The notes: generated from the letters alone by a model not told the origin. A stretch of DNA of 32,454 bases from Cyanobacteriota bacterium (GCA_025362325.1 JANYGO010000265.1:1-32454); one strand, 5' to 3'. Positions 23,799 through 32,076 are shown, counted from the first letter of the stretch. Numbers and translations are program-made.

Positions 23799-26192
23799 TT
23801 ATGCAACTTCTACGAACACGCCGCTGCGGGCAAACTCCTCCTCTTCAGGCGTGAAGTAGGGCACTCGATCTGCAATCTCAGGATCAAAACGGTATGTCTC
23901 CTGAAGGAATTGTCCGGCGATCGCAGCTTCCTCCAAATCCTTGATGTAATCTTGGGCTAGCGTGCAAGCCTCTCTCATACCTGCCTCGTCGCCCTTCTCC
24001 AACAGCTTTTGCAGCGTTGCTCTGACACCTGCTAACCGCGATGCTGGCTTGAGCAGCCCGTAGAGGCGGTACAAACGATCGACCGAGAGGCTGAGGTGTT
24101 TGAGCGCTTTGCTGCGCGCTAGTTCCGAGTCCAGACTAGGCCAGTAGCGGGTCGTGTAGAACGCTTTCTCATCCTTGTGATACCATTCCTCCGATCGAGC
24201 GATCGATGACGAGACTGTGTTGTGTAGTTTCCAGAAGAATAACCGCAGAGCAGAACCATCGACAACTGTAGACAGCTTTGCATCCATCGATACCTCAAAG
24301 TTATTGAGCTCTCGATCGCGCCCCAGCAAAAGATACTCTACCGGGTACATATCAACCTCTTTGTTCTGCACAACGTACATATTGAGGTGGTGGCGGCAGT
24401 AAGGGCACGGGTACATGGTAGCAAACAGCTTAAAGAAGTCCTTGAAGACTGCTACTAGGGCTTTTTGCTTTTCCTCTTTCTTGGTACACACAATTTCCGC
24501 CGTGGTGTGGAAGAAGCGCCACACCCCAGGGCCGATATAGTAGGGGAAACTGACGCGCATCTGAGAATCTTTCACGTCACTTCGACCCAAATACACATCA
24601 ATGAATGACACATACTGGGAAAGCGCCCCAGACTCGCGCCCAAACTCTTGGCGTTCGCGCCGTTTCTGCACCCCATTCAGATAGTGGTGGGTTAAACGCC
24701 ATGCCTGCATGATAGCCAGCTTTTGTTTTGGGCTGCATTTAGGAAAGTTTTCTGCCACATCCGCCCCATAGTGGCCAAATCCTCCAACGGATTTCGTGTT
24801 TTCGTACCATTGATCTAATGCCGCTTGGTCAGGTACGGTGTTGCTTTGGATGTCAGCCGCCGTACTGACACTGAAGGCCGCTAGCAGCTTCGGCATAAAG
24901 TCCTCATACCAATACACCACTGGCATCATCGCACCCTTGATTTCTTCTGAGGCATCGGAGAGGATAACGCGGTTCCACTGCTTCAGATAATCTTTGGGAT
25001 CGCCTTCAGATTTGGGGGGAGGTGGGGCAAGCTCTGCATTCAGTTCCCTCTGCCTCAGACGGTTGAGTTCGTTGATAGCCAGCACACCTTCGGCGATGTC
25101 ACGAAAGCTGAACTGCTTTTTCTTCATGGTGATGGCGAACTCGACACCTGCTGCAAATTTCTCCTTGACTGAGAGTGACTTGCGGCTTGCCTCCAGCATC
25201 GCTTTATCCTCGGTCAGCATCTCTGGTGTTTTTTCGATGGTTTTCCAGTTTTTGATGCGGTTTTCCACTCTAGCGTACTCAGAATCGATCGATTCAACGA
25301 CTGCATTTAGCAGAGGATGGCAAGCTTTTTCTACGATATCTAACCCTTTGTACAGTGCGATCGCTGTCTGCACAAACTTCACAAAGTCGGTGATTCTATA
25401 GGGTAGGTTTCTCACGCGCAGGTGAGTTTGGTGGTTGGCGGAGAAACTCTCGCGGAAGCAGCGGTAGGCAGATCCTTGAATCAGGCGGAACATACCGATT
25501 TGCATTTGCAGGCGCGAGGTAACGCGCTCTTTTTGATCCTGTGGGTGTTGCGCGAGCAGTTCTTTGAGTCGCGCTACCTCGGGATCGTCGTCGCTGAGTG
25601 CTTCCTGTAGGGGAGATTCGGTGGTTGTTAAAGTGGTTGTGTTAGTGGCTGCCACTATTTCTTCGGTGACGGTGGCTGCATCGCTTGAAGTAGGATTCGT
25701 TAGGGTAATTGGCGAATCTTGAGAGCTACTTATTTCTGATTCCTCCGGGACGAGTTTCATGAACTCTTCAAAGCCAATTGAGGCATCGCCATCACGATCA
25801 ACTTCTTTGATCATTTCTTCGAGTTCCTCATTAGTCAGCCCAAACTGACTCATGACGCTGTGCAGCTCGTTTGCAGTAATTTGACCGCTGCCGTCTTCAT
25901 CAAACACGCTGAATGCCAGCTTGAGACGGCTTTTGCGATCGCCCTGCTGCGACAAAATTAGCGTTTGGAATTCCTCAACATCTATACTACCCGACAAGTC
26001 AACGTCTACCTCCTTGACCATATCGCGCAGTTCGATGTCGCTAGGACTCTGCCCGAGCGATCGCATCACTTGCCCCAGTTCCTCTGTTGAGATCGCACCG
26101 CTGCCATTTTCATCAAATACTTTGAAAGCTTCCCAGAGCTTCGCCACCTCTTCTTCAGTCACAACTTTGTTTTCAAGGGCCACAGGTATCAT
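23799..26192 (-). CDS. Calmodulin-like EF-hand protein fused to an Erv/ALR-type sulfhydryl oxidase module, 797 aa
   Basis: Residues 15-148 form two pairs of EF-hands laid out as in calmodulin, with loops starting at Asp27, Asp63, Asp98 and Asp132, about 35 residues apart, each ending in Glu at position 12. Wording such as ELGQVMRSLGQSPSDIEL is strikingly close to eukaryotic calmodulin. In loop four the central Gly is Ala137. A Thr/Ser-rich linker (155-200) leads to a helical region (205-545) of no known family. Residues 550-665 resemble an Erv/ALR FAD-linked thiol oxidase: GPGVWRFFHTTAE, the redox pair Cys596-Pro-Tyr-Cys599 in MYPCPYCRHHL, and the FAD-type motif FFWKLHNTVSSS (His657-Asn658). 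No signal peptide is visible, so the location is probably cytosolic. The ATG at 26192 follows GGGAGGATTGATTC, an excellent ribosome site. It is on the same strand as the dioxygenase operon but about 940 bases away, so co-regulation is not certain. Confidence 0.85.
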   Translation of the reverse strand: MIPVALENKVVTEEEVAKLWEAFKVFDENGSGAISTEELGQVMRSLGQSPSDIELRDMVKEVDVDLSGSIDVEEFQTLILSQQGDRKSRLKLAFSVFDEDGSGQITANELHSVMSQFGLTNEELEEMIKEVDRDGDASIGFEEFMKLVPEESEISSSQDSPITLTNPTSSDAATVTEEIVAATNTTTLTTTESPLQEALSDDDPEVARLKELLAQHPQDQKERVTSRLQMQIGMFRLIQGSAYRCFRESFSANHQTHLRVRNLPYRITDFVKFVQTAIALYKGLDIVEKACHPLLNAVVESIDSEYARVENRIKNWKTIEKTPEMLTEDKAMLEASRKSLSVKEKFAAGVEFAITMKKKQFSFRDIAEGVLAINELNRLRQRELNAELAPPPPKSEGDPKDYLKQWNRVILSDASEEIKGAMMPVVYWYEDFMPKLLAAFSVSTAADIQSNTVPDQAALDQWYENTKSVGGFGHYGADVAENFPKCSPKQKLAIMQAWRLTHHYLNGVQKRRERQEFGRESGALSQYVSFIDVYLGRSDVKDSQMRVSFPYYIGPGVWRFFHTTAEIVCTKKEEKQKALVAVFKDFFKLFATMYPCPYCRHHLNMYVVQNKEVDMYPVEYLLLGRDRELNNFEVSMDAKLSTVVDGSALRLFFWKLHNTVSSSIARSEEWYHKDEKAFYTTRYWPSLDSELARSKALKHLSLSVDRLYRLYGLLKPASRLAGVRATLQKLLEKGDEAGMREACTLAQDYIKDLEEAAIAGQFLQETYRFDPEIADRVPYFTPEEEEFARSGVFVEVA

Positions 26193-26268
26193 GAATCAAT
26201 CCTCCCTAATGTTTTAATTGGGTCTCTATTGGATCTAGGCGGTTCTCCTAAACCAGAGAGTGCCGTAT

Positions 26269-26514
26269 TCATTGCCGGAAATGCCGATCGTCAACATCAA
26301 TCGGTAGAACATAACTGACCAACTCAGTGTATCCCGACAGGAGGCGATCGTACAGGATTAATTCGCCAAATTCTGCAAAATCGATCGTTCTACTTCGATC
26401 GCGAGCCATTGATTTCTCTAAAGCGGGTTCAAAAACCTCTAGATAAGTAGCAATTTTATCCACATCATCCGTCAGTATATTTGATATTTTATATTTTATA
26501 TTTACTTGCTGCAT
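26269..26514 (-). CDS. Hypothetical protein, 81 aa
   Basis: I do not recognise it. The sequence (MQQVNIKYKISNILTDDVDK...) is acidic-to-neutral, soluble and without clear motifs. It ends 76 bases before the start of the EF-hand/Erv gene, on the same strand, and lies downstream of a broken XRE regulator. The start is uncertain: the frame stays open upstream for about 30 more codons of low-quality sequence. It may be a genuine small gene, or the surviving part of a partner once paired with the XRE gene. No function is proposed. Confidence 0.4.
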   Translation of the reverse strand: MQQVNIKYKISNILTDDVDKIATYLEVFEPALEKSMARDRSRTIDFAEFGELILYDRLLSGYTELVSYVLPIDVDDRHFRQ

Positions 26515-26682
26515 TGAATCAAAGGAAGCCGAACTGAAGTCTCTATATTGGCGATTTTCTCGACAGCTTGCGCGGGGCTTGTGTCCGTTTTTGGCGCTAA
26601 ATCATCGCGATAATTTCTGCATATTGACGGATTGTTTTCTGATGACGCTTCTCAAAATACTGGGGCACTATCAAACACCAAA

Positions 26683-26899
26683 TTACTCTTTGACAACATC
26701 CATTAACTCTTCAATCAAAACATCGAGGGTGCGAGCTATTTTTTGAATCGAGGTGATATCAACCGTGGCCAGCCCTTCAGAACGAGCATAGTGCCTGACT
26801 GTACTTTACGGAACGTCCGAGCGATCGATCGGCCATATCCTTGAGCGTCCATCCTTTTTCATCAGCCAACTCTCGAATTCGGAACCTAACTAATCCCAT
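26683..26899 (-). pseudogene. XRE-family HTH regulator, frameshifted and with an in-frame stop
   Basis: The N-terminal part reads MGLVRFRIRELADEKGWTLK then DMADRS, the start of a lambda-repressor-type helix-turn-helix. After GATCGATCG the frame is lost, and continuation in another frame gives STVRHYARSEGLATVDITSI followed by QKIARTLDVLIEELMDVVKE and a stop. Reconstruction needs one extra base (a C in GGACGTT at about 26817-26823, minus strand) and a nonsense codon (TAA, complement near 26813) to be ignored. Two independent lesions make a sequencing error unlikely. An alternative upstream ATG at 26935 keeps the same frame. Small cytosolic regulators of this kind often control nearby genes or act as antitoxins; this one should no longer make a full protein. 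Confidence 0.8.
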
Positions 26900-26972
26900 T
26901 CTGCCTATTGACAAACGATCGATACCTGATACCATGATATCAAAAGAAATGATAGATCGCTATCCGTGAACG

Positions 26973-27206
26973 GTGAGTATTCAGCCAAACGTTCCCATAG
27001 AAACTCAATTAGCAGGACTCGGACAGCTCAAGGATCTTAGAAGCAACCCAAACCTCAAAGGTGTTGACATCAACTTTTTGCTGAAGCAAACACCGAATCA
27101 ATTAGAGGAAATGCTAAACAATCAAGATATCGAACCCAAAACCTACAGGCAGATTATGAAAGCCTTTGAAGGTCGAGATTTAGGCAAAAGAGGTAAAAAC
27201 AGATGA
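26973..27206 (+). CDS. Hypothetical small protein, first of a coupled pair, 77 aa
   Basis: Not recognised. It starts with GTG at 26973 (MSIQPNVPIETQLAGLGQLK) and ends in a basic tail (FEGRDLGKRGKNR). Its middle, NPNLKGVDINFLLKQTPNQLEEMLNN, predicts helices and looks like a small three-helix domain. The stop overlaps the ATG of the next gene (ATGA at 27203-27206), so translation is probably coupled. It is transcribed divergently from the broken XRE gene. A toxin/antitoxin or toxin-immunity arrangement would fit the layout, but no known family supports it. No strong Shine-Dalgarno site is visible. Confidence 0.6.
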   Translation: MSIQPNVPIETQLAGLGQLKDLRSNPNLKGVDINFLLKQTPNQLEEMLNNQDIEPKTYRQIMKAFEGRDLGKRGKNR

Positions 27207-27682
27207 AAACTGAGCCCAACATCCAAATCGCGATCGAATACAAGCTCAATCACAGTATTCATTGGCAATCCGTCGAGTTAACACCCTCAGAGTATTTTGA
27301 CCTCGAACCAGATGAGAATATTGAATTAGATTGCATTCCCAAATACAATCATGCCATTGAATACCTCGATTTTCAACCCGATCGAGTAGTCGCAACCAAA
27401 CTTATATTAATTGACCAAATAGTACAATCCAAGCGTTTGATTGTTGAGAGATTCTGGAATGGTGGAGAAAACCGATTAATTGAGCGCACCGATATAGGAG
27501 CAAATACTTACTGGGAACTGATCCTGGAACATCAAATAAGTAAAGACCCACTTTTGTGGGAAATTGTGAGGTTAGGGCGAGAAAATGGAATTGTGACACC
27601 TTGGTATCACGGTTTCTTGCAAGATAATGATGATGGATCTCAGACAGAAACTAAAGTTGACACAGAAGGCAATTTAGCCTGA
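27203..27682 (+). CDS. Hypothetical protein, second of a coupled pair, 159 aa
   Basis: Not recognised. It is a soluble, acidic protein (MKTEPNIQIAIEYKLNHSIH...) with alternating hydrophobic pattern suggesting mostly beta structure, an aromatic-rich middle (ERFWNGGENRLIERTDIGA, TYWELILEHQ) and a C-terminal WYHGFLQDNDDG. It has no Cys pair, signal or membrane segment. The start codon overlaps the stop of the 77-residue gene by four bases. Such strong coupling suggests the two products interact or must be made in fixed ratio. It is followed by the bidirectional terminator at 27761-27800. Confidence 0.6.
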   Translation: MKTEPNIQIAIEYKLNHSIHWQSVELTPSEYFDLEPDENIELDCIPKYNHAIEYLDFQPDRVVATKLILIDQIVQSKRLIVERFWNGGENRLIERTDIGANTYWELILEHQISKDPLLWEIVRLGRENGIVTPWYHGFLQDNDDGSQTETKVDTEGNLA

Positions 27683-27760
27683 CACAAAAAATTCAATTGA
27701 AATGCACAACAGCTTAATACCTGTAACGATATTTTTTCCTTGGGACTCACGCCGCCCAAT

Positions 27761-27800
27761 AAAAAAGCTGTCAACAGCCAAAACTGTCAGCAGCTTTTTT
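27761..27800. terminator. Bidirectional intrinsic terminator
   Basis: AAAAAAGCTG (27761-27770) and CAGCTTTTTT (27791-27800) are perfect complements, with further partial pairing inside (ACAG with CTGT). It has an A-tract and a T-tract on opposite sides, so it can end transcription of the unknown gene pair from the left and of tRNA-Leu from the right. Confidence 0.8.
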
Positions 27801-27808
27801 ATATTCAA

Positions 27809-27892
27809 TGCGGATGGCGAGACTCGAACTCGCAAGGACATAATGCCACACGCACCTCAAGCGTGCGCGTATACCAATTCCGCCACATCCGC
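27809..27892 (-). tRNA. trnL-GAG: tRNA-Leu, anticodon GAG
   Basis: Complete class II cloverleaf on the minus strand. Acceptor stem GCGGATG/CATCCGC with discriminator A, D-stem GCG...CGC, anticodon stem CACGC/GCGTG around loop TTGAGGT (anticodon GAG, reads CUC and CUU), long variable arm GGCATTATGTCC, T-arm GCGAG-TTCGAGT-CTCGC. CCA is not encoded. Its terminator lies immediately downstream. Confidence 0.95.
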
Positions 27893-28120
27893 TTTTTCCG
27901 GCAATCTTTGGGATTTTTGCGTTACGAGTTAAAGATTCACAGGTTGAGGTTCCTGACATTTAACTTGTGACTTGCCCTTTTGCACCGCCGATTTACAATC
28001 ATAGCACAACTACCAGCAAAATGTAAAATAAATTTTTGTGAACAATTTCTGCAAAACGATTATCCAGAACATACCGAAAGGCATTATTGTACAGAATATT
28101 GAGTGAATTAAGCAGCGAAG

Positions 28121-29473
28121 ATGGGGTTCTCGAAAATTTTAATCGCTAATCGGGGGGAAATCGCCCTCCGCATACTGCGCACCTGCGAGGAAATGGGGAT
28201 TGCCACGGTCGCCGTTCACTCCACTGTAGATAAACACGCCCTGCACGTCCAGTTGGCAGACGAAGCCGTTTGCATCGGCCCCCCCACCAGCAGCAAAAGC
28301 TATTTAAATATCCCCAACATTATCTCGGCGGCCCTGACGCGCAACGCCGCAGCCATTCATCCCGGTTACGGATTCCTCGCCGAAAACGCCCGATTTGCCG
28401 AAATCTGCGCCGACCATCAAATTACCTTCATCGGCCCGTCTCCGGCAGCCATGCGGGCGATGGGCGACAAATCCACTGCAAAAGAAACCATGCAGCGGGT
28501 GAAAGTCCCCACAGTTCCCGGTAGCGGCGGATTGCTGGCAGATGAACATGAAGCTTTGATCGTAGCCCGCGACATCGGCTATCCTGTGATGGTCAAAGCC
28601 ACCGCCGGCGGTGGAGGCCGTGGCATGAGGCTAGTCAGAGACGCCTCGGAACTCCCCAAACTCTTCCATGCAGCCCAAGGCGAAGCCGATGCAGCCTTCG
28701 GCAATCCCGGAGTCTACCTCGAAAAATTCATCGAAAAGCCCCGCCACATCGAAATCCAAATCCTCGCCGACAACTACGGTAACGTGATCCACCTCGGCGA
28801 GAGAGACTGTTCGATTCAGCGCCGACATCAAAAACTCCTGGAAGAAGCGCCGAGTCCAGCCCTGACGCAGAAACTTCGAGATCAAATGGGTCATGCCGCT
28901 GTCGCCGCTGCCAAATCTATCAACTACACGGGTGCGGGTACTGTGGAATTTTTGCTTGACAAATCGGGCAAGTTCTACTTCATGGAAATGAACACCCGGA
29001 TTCAAGTGGAACATCCCGTGACTGAGATGATTACAGGCTTGGATTTGATCGCCGAACAAATTCGCATCGCCCAAGGTGAAAAACTGCAAATCAAGCAAAA
29101 CCAAGTAGTTCTCAACGGCCACGCCATTGAGTGCCGGATCAATGCTGAAGATCCTGATCGCAATTTCCGGCCCCACCCCGGCAGAATCAGCGGTTATTTG
29201 CCTCCCGGCGGCCCGGGTGTGCGGATGGACTCTCACGTTTACACCGATTACGAAATACCTGCTTACTACGATTCTTTAATCGGTAAGGTAATTGTATGGG
29301 GGCGCGATCGACCTTCAGCCATCCGCAGAATGAAACGGGCATTGCGGGAATGTGCCATCACCGGCGTCCCCACTACCCTAAGCTTCCACCAAAAAATCCT
29401 CGATTCCCCCGAATTTCTCAGCGGCGAAGTTTATACGAATTTCGTGGAACAGTTCATGAACCAAAATAGTTAA
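28121..29473 (+). CDS. accC: Acetyl-CoA carboxylase, biotin carboxylase subunit, 450 aa
   Basis: Carboxylates biotin on the carrier protein AccB using ATP and bicarbonate, the first half-reaction of fatty-acid synthesis. The N-terminal domain starts [20 protein letters not shown]. The ATP-grasp domain has the glycine loop [12 protein letters not shown], the [20 protein letters not shown] motif and the active-site [18 protein letters not shown] with catalytic Glu/Asn/Arg. The C-terminal domain ends normally; 450 residues is the standard length. The start ATG is preceded by AGCGAAG. The other Acc subunits are not nearby, as is usual in cyanobacteria. Confidence 0.97.
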   Translation: MGFSKILIANRGEIALRILRTCEEMGIATVAVHSTVDKHALHVQLADEAVCIGPPTSSKSYLNIPNIISAALTRNAAAIHPGYGFLAENARFAEICADHQITFIGPSPAAMRAMGDKSTAKETMQRVKVPTVPGSGGLLADEHEALIVARDIGYPVMVKATAGGGGRGMRLVRDASELPKLFHAAQGEADAAFGNPGVYLEKFIEKPRHIEIQILADNYGNVIHLGERDCSIQRRHQKLLEEAPSPALTQKLRDQMGHAAVAAAKSINYTGAGTVEFLLDKSGKFYFMEMNTRIQVEHPVTEMITGLDLIAEQIRIAQGEKLQIKQNQVVLNGHAIECRINAEDPDRNFRPHPGRISGYLPPGGPGVRMDSHVYTDYEIPAYYDSLIGKVIVWGRDRPSAIRRMKRALRECAITGVPTTLSFHQKILDSPEFLSGEVYTNFVEQFMNQNS

Positions 29474-29992
29474 GCTGTTACGTATTTAAATTGCATATTC
29501 GGGGCGGGAACGAAGAGCCCACTCCACAAGAGTTTGATTAATTCTTGACAGACAATTTAAAGGCCGCAACAGCTTAAGCAATCGGACAAAGCTAATTACA
29601 CAAAGGATTTTGACGCTTACAAAGCTTTCATCAGAGATTTTATGTAATTAATTCTGTACAACTACCGAGGCTAGATTCCTGCTCTGGGACAGAAATGATT
29701 TTTCCTAGACAGGATTTAAAACTCAGCATTAAGGAACCCAAATAATTATGTATTCTGAGTCCTAAATGCGAATGCCGCAACAAGATCAGTAATCAAACAA
29801 GCTTAATTACACAAAGGCTTTTGACGCTTACAACGCTTTCAGGTGAGATGTTATGTAATTAATTCTGTACTACTTAGCAGAACCGCCATTATGTAGGGTG
29901 CGCAGTGCGCACCTTACCGCTATGACTAGCAAGTCAAACCACTTTTTGCGTCCGGGAATGACCGATGACTCATGATCAATGACTGATGAATC
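29474..29992. other. Intergenic region with a ~100-base direct repeat
   Basis: Two related copies of about 100 bases, 29563-29665 and 29774-29873, are separated by about 110 bases. Shared blocks include GCCGCAAC, TTACACAAAGG, TTTTGACGCTTACAA and ATGTAATTAATTCTGTAC. Within each copy TAATTACA and TGTAATTA form inverted ends. A GTAGGGTGCGCA/GTGCGCACC palindrome lies at 29893-29914. No coding capacity was seen. Confidence 0.6.
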
Positions 29993-30277
29993 CTACATGA
30001 TCATTGTCAGGATGCCTTGCTGGCCGAGAATCATTTCCCGCAGCAAGCTACAGATGCCCACCCAAATAATCGGCGTAATGTCCACTCCACCGATCGGCGG
30101 TACAATCTTTCTAGTTAGGGCTAAAAAAGGTTCAGTCGGCCAAGCAATCAGACTCAACGGCAGTCGGCTCAGGTTCACGCCGGGATACCAAGTCAGGACG
30201 ATCCGAAAAATAAATAGCAAAGTCATCAACACTAGGACAGAGCCCAGAATCCAACTTGCAACGGTAATACCAGTCAT
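29993..30277 (-). CDS. YggT-family (YlmG/Ycf19-like) membrane protein, 94 aa
   Basis: Small integral membrane protein. There are two hydrophobic segments, about residues 5-30 (VASWILGSVLVLMTLLFIFRIVL) and 65-90 (DITPIIWVGICSLL). They are separated by the conserved loop TWYPGVNLSRLPLSLIAWPTEPFLALTRKIVPPIGGVD, whose WYP, P(T/S)EPFL and PPIGGxD motifs are diagnostic for YggT. Plant and cyanobacterial relatives act in thylakoid/nucleoid organisation or membrane-complex assembly; the exact role is unclear. The start ATG at 30277 gives MTGITVASW. Confidence 0.93.
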   Translation of the reverse strand: MTGITVASWILGSVLVLMTLLFIFRIVLTWYPGVNLSRLPLSLIAWPTEPFLALTRKIVPPIGGVDITPIIWVGICSLLREMILGQQGILTMIM

Positions 30278-30577
30278 GGGTCTTATCTCGAAAATCTTAA
30301 GTTTTGTTAAGTCAGCTCTTCATAATTTTAACTGTTTCACAGGTGCGATCGAACAGGATAAGTAGAATTTTTCCGGCATCGTACCTTCAGATCTAGAGTA
30401 TTCAAGGGTTTGAGGGTTCAATGGTTCTAGTTTTTTAACGGGAAAATATTGCTTGTCAACCTCGATCCGTTACATCCTCGACATCCATTGCAACATCTGT
30501 TGCCGAACTTCCCTCTGAGAACTGACTGCTGATAAAATTAATAAAAATCAAATAGTTGTAACAAAGGTTTTGAATCT
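30278..30577. other. Divergent promoter region of the YggT gene and psbX
   Basis: 300 bases between divergent starts. The part at about 30460-30515 carries GATCCGTTACATCC and TTGCCGAACTTCC, inverted copies of the repeat mix found around 1260-1310 and 2920-3033. The last 50 bases before psbX are AT-rich (TAAAATTAATAAAAATCAAA), suitable for a promoter, but no -10/-35 pair is assigned. Confidence 0.4.
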
Positions 30578-30697
30578 ATGACTCCTTCACTCGCGAATTT
30601 TCTGTACAGCCTGCTGGTGGGCGTTGGGCTAATCGTGATCCCAGGAACGATCGCCCTAATCTTTATCAGCCAAAAAGACAAAATCAAGCGTACCTAA
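30578..30697 (+). CDS. psbX: Photosystem II protein PsbX, 39 aa
   Basis: Low-molecular-weight photosystem II subunit of the thylakoid membrane, near cytochrome b559 and the QB site, with a role in plastoquinone turnover. The sequence MTPSLANFLYSLLVGVGLIV continues as IPGTIALIFISQKDKIKRT. It has one membrane helix and the SQKDKI(K/Q)R tail that is diagnostic for PsbX, at the normal 39-residue length. ACAAAGG lies 12 bases upstream as a weak ribosome site. Its neighbour ycf66 is a conserved cyanobacterial association. The gene was found by reading the sequence; it is very short but clear. Confidence 0.97.
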   Translation: MTPSLANFLYSLLVGVGLIVIPGTIALIFISQKDKIKRT

Positions 30698-30768
30698 AAA
30701 GTTGGCGGTTTCAAGCGTCCGGCGCGCTAGTCAATTTTCGGCTAAACGTCGGGCATTTCCCCCGTGCG

Positions 30769-30833
30769 AAACCTCGGCTACCAGCAACTGTGAAGGCAAA
30801 ACCTTCGGTTGACTGCTTTCGCTGAGGTTTTTT
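30769..30833 (+). terminator. Structured terminator or small RNA end after psbX
   Basis: AAACCTCGGC (30769-30778) pairs fully with GCTGAGGTTT (30821-30830, one G-T wobble), followed by a six-T tract. The 42-base interior can form a second hairpin (GAAGG-CAAAA-CCTTC) and further pairs (GCAAC with GTTG). This is a strong Rho-independent terminator, unusually branched. Confidence 0.7.
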
Positions 30834-30988
30834 CCCGTTAAACTCATTATTATATGGTTCGCGAACCAAGCTGAAAGCCTGACCGGAGGCTGCCCTGTGA
30901 AACTACAGTCGGGATAACAGACTGACAGACTTATTGATAGATGTAAAATCTAACTCGCTAACATAGGAAAGACATAGGAGATAGGCTA

Positions 30989-31795
30989 ATGGTCAATTTA
31001 GGATTGAACTGGAGCAGCCTGTTAGGGATCATCCTAGCAGTAGCAGGGGCAGGACTGTACTTTCTGCGATCGTGGCGTCCCAAACTAGCCCGAGACCACG
31101 ATATTTTCTTTGCAGCAGTCGGCCTGCTGTGTGGCGGTATTCTGTTATTTCAAGGATGGCGGCTCGATCCGATTCTGGCCTTCGGTCAGTTCCTGCTGAC
31201 CGGTTCGGCGATCTTTTTTGCAGCCGAAAGCATCAAACTGCGGGGAGCGACCACAGCCCAAGCCAAAAGTCGCGCTCAATATGTAGATGAAGAACGACCC
31301 GTCAGCAACGCCTATGCTTACGACGGCTACGATTCTGAAATCGACCAGCTAGAACCAGAGGAAGACTACCCGCAGCGTCCCCGGATTCGAGGCAGCCAAG
31401 ACAACCGTTCCTCCCGGTTCGCCTACGACGACGAGGCCCGCCGCCGTCCCTCGAACCGCAACGGCAGCGCTAGCACCTCCAAGCCCGATGCGCCCGATCG
31501 CTCCTCGCGCAAGCGTCCCCGCCCAGAAGCCCCGCCAGCCCAAGGGTCTGACAACTGGGACGTTTCAGACAACCCCGAAGAAAGACCCGCTCGCAGCCGC
31601 AGCAACCGCCCCCCAACTTCGGAAAACCGCAGTTCTGACGCGCCGCCGAGAACCAAAAAAACCCGTCCTGCAGAAGCATCTAGGTCTCGCCCCAGCAACC
31701 GCGACGTGGAAGCACCCCCGTCAGACTACGTGGAATATCGACCAGTAGAATACCCGGAAGACCAACCGGATAATTCCTCCAATTTCGATAAATAA
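30989..31795 (+). CDS. ycf66: Ycf66-family protein, 268 aa
   Basis: Conserved cyanobacterial and plastid protein of unknown function. The N-terminal 90 residues hold the family core with three hydrophobic segments (WSSLLGIILAVAGAGLYFL, HDIFFAAVGLLCGGILLFQG, ILAFGQFLLTGSAIFFAAES) and the conserved SWRPKLARDHDIFF loop. After about residue 95 the protein becomes a long, low-complexity, Arg/Ser/Pro/Asp-rich tail, likely disordered, of the variable type seen in this family. The start ATG follows AGGAGATAGGCTA, an excellent ribosome site. psbX lies just upstream on the same strand, but a strong terminator stands between them. Confidence 0.93.
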   Translation: MVNLGLNWSSLLGIILAVAGAGLYFLRSWRPKLARDHDIFFAAVGLLCGGILLFQGWRLDPILAFGQFLLTGSAIFFAAESIKLRGATTAQAKSRAQYVDEERPVSNAYAYDGYDSEIDQLEPEEDYPQRPRIRGSQDNRSSRFAYDDEARRRPSNRNGSASTSKPDAPDRSSRKRPRPEAPPAQGSDNWDVSDNPEERPARSRSNRPPTSENRSSDAPPRTKKTRPAEASRSRPSNRDVEAPPSDYVEYRPVEYPEDQPDNSSNFDK

Positions 31796-31801
31796 GCAAA
31801 G

Positions 31802-31885
31802 ATAAGTAGGTGGGTGAAACTCAACATTTCTCGCGCCAGCAAGGCGAAAATCTGGAGTTGCGTTTAGTGACGCCCATCTACTTAT
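31802..31885. terminator. Inverted repeat downstream of ycf66
   Basis: ATAAGTAGGTGGG (31802-31814) pairs with CCCATCTACTTAT (31873-31885), one G-T wobble, six bases past the ycf66 stop. The 58-base interior also contains partial complementarity (CTCAAC and GTTGCG). It is either a large terminator structure or a MITE remnant. Confidence 0.5.
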
Positions 31886-32028
31886 TGTCAGACATTATAA
31901 TATTAAAATAACTATAAAAAACGATTTTAAAGTCCGCTCAATGAAGTAAAATAAAAATAAAAGTTAATAAAAAAACACTCTTTAAATATATTTAATAGTA
32001 TTCCTGTAAAATAACCTTTGTCAGGTTC

Positions 32029-32076
32029 GTAGTGAGGACTTTAGTCCTTATTTGGGCGGACTAAAGTCCTCACTAC
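32029..32076. repeat. Hairpin with perfect 19-bp arms, GTAGTGAGGACTTTAGTCC family
   Basis: Arms 32029-32047 and 32058-32076 are exact complements around a 10-base loop. They are related to the ends of the element at 23449-23636 (GTAGTGCGGACTT). Confidence 0.88.

Noticed and set aside
18840-26192. Recent horizontal acquisition of the lipid-oxidation locus
   Set aside because: At least seven HIP1 octamers (GCGATCGC) were counted in this block, a density like that of the rest of the window, and no integrase, transposase or tRNA junction flanks it. Older transfer cannot be excluded.
28631-29236. 201-codon open frame antisense to accC
   Set aside because: It lies entirely within the strongly conserved accC gene, and its translation has no recognisable domain; it is a shadow of codon bias.
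30698-30988. Cobalamin or other known riboswitch in the psbX-ycf66 gap
   Set aside because: The conserved boxes of known riboswitches were not found; only generic hairpins and a terminator are visible.
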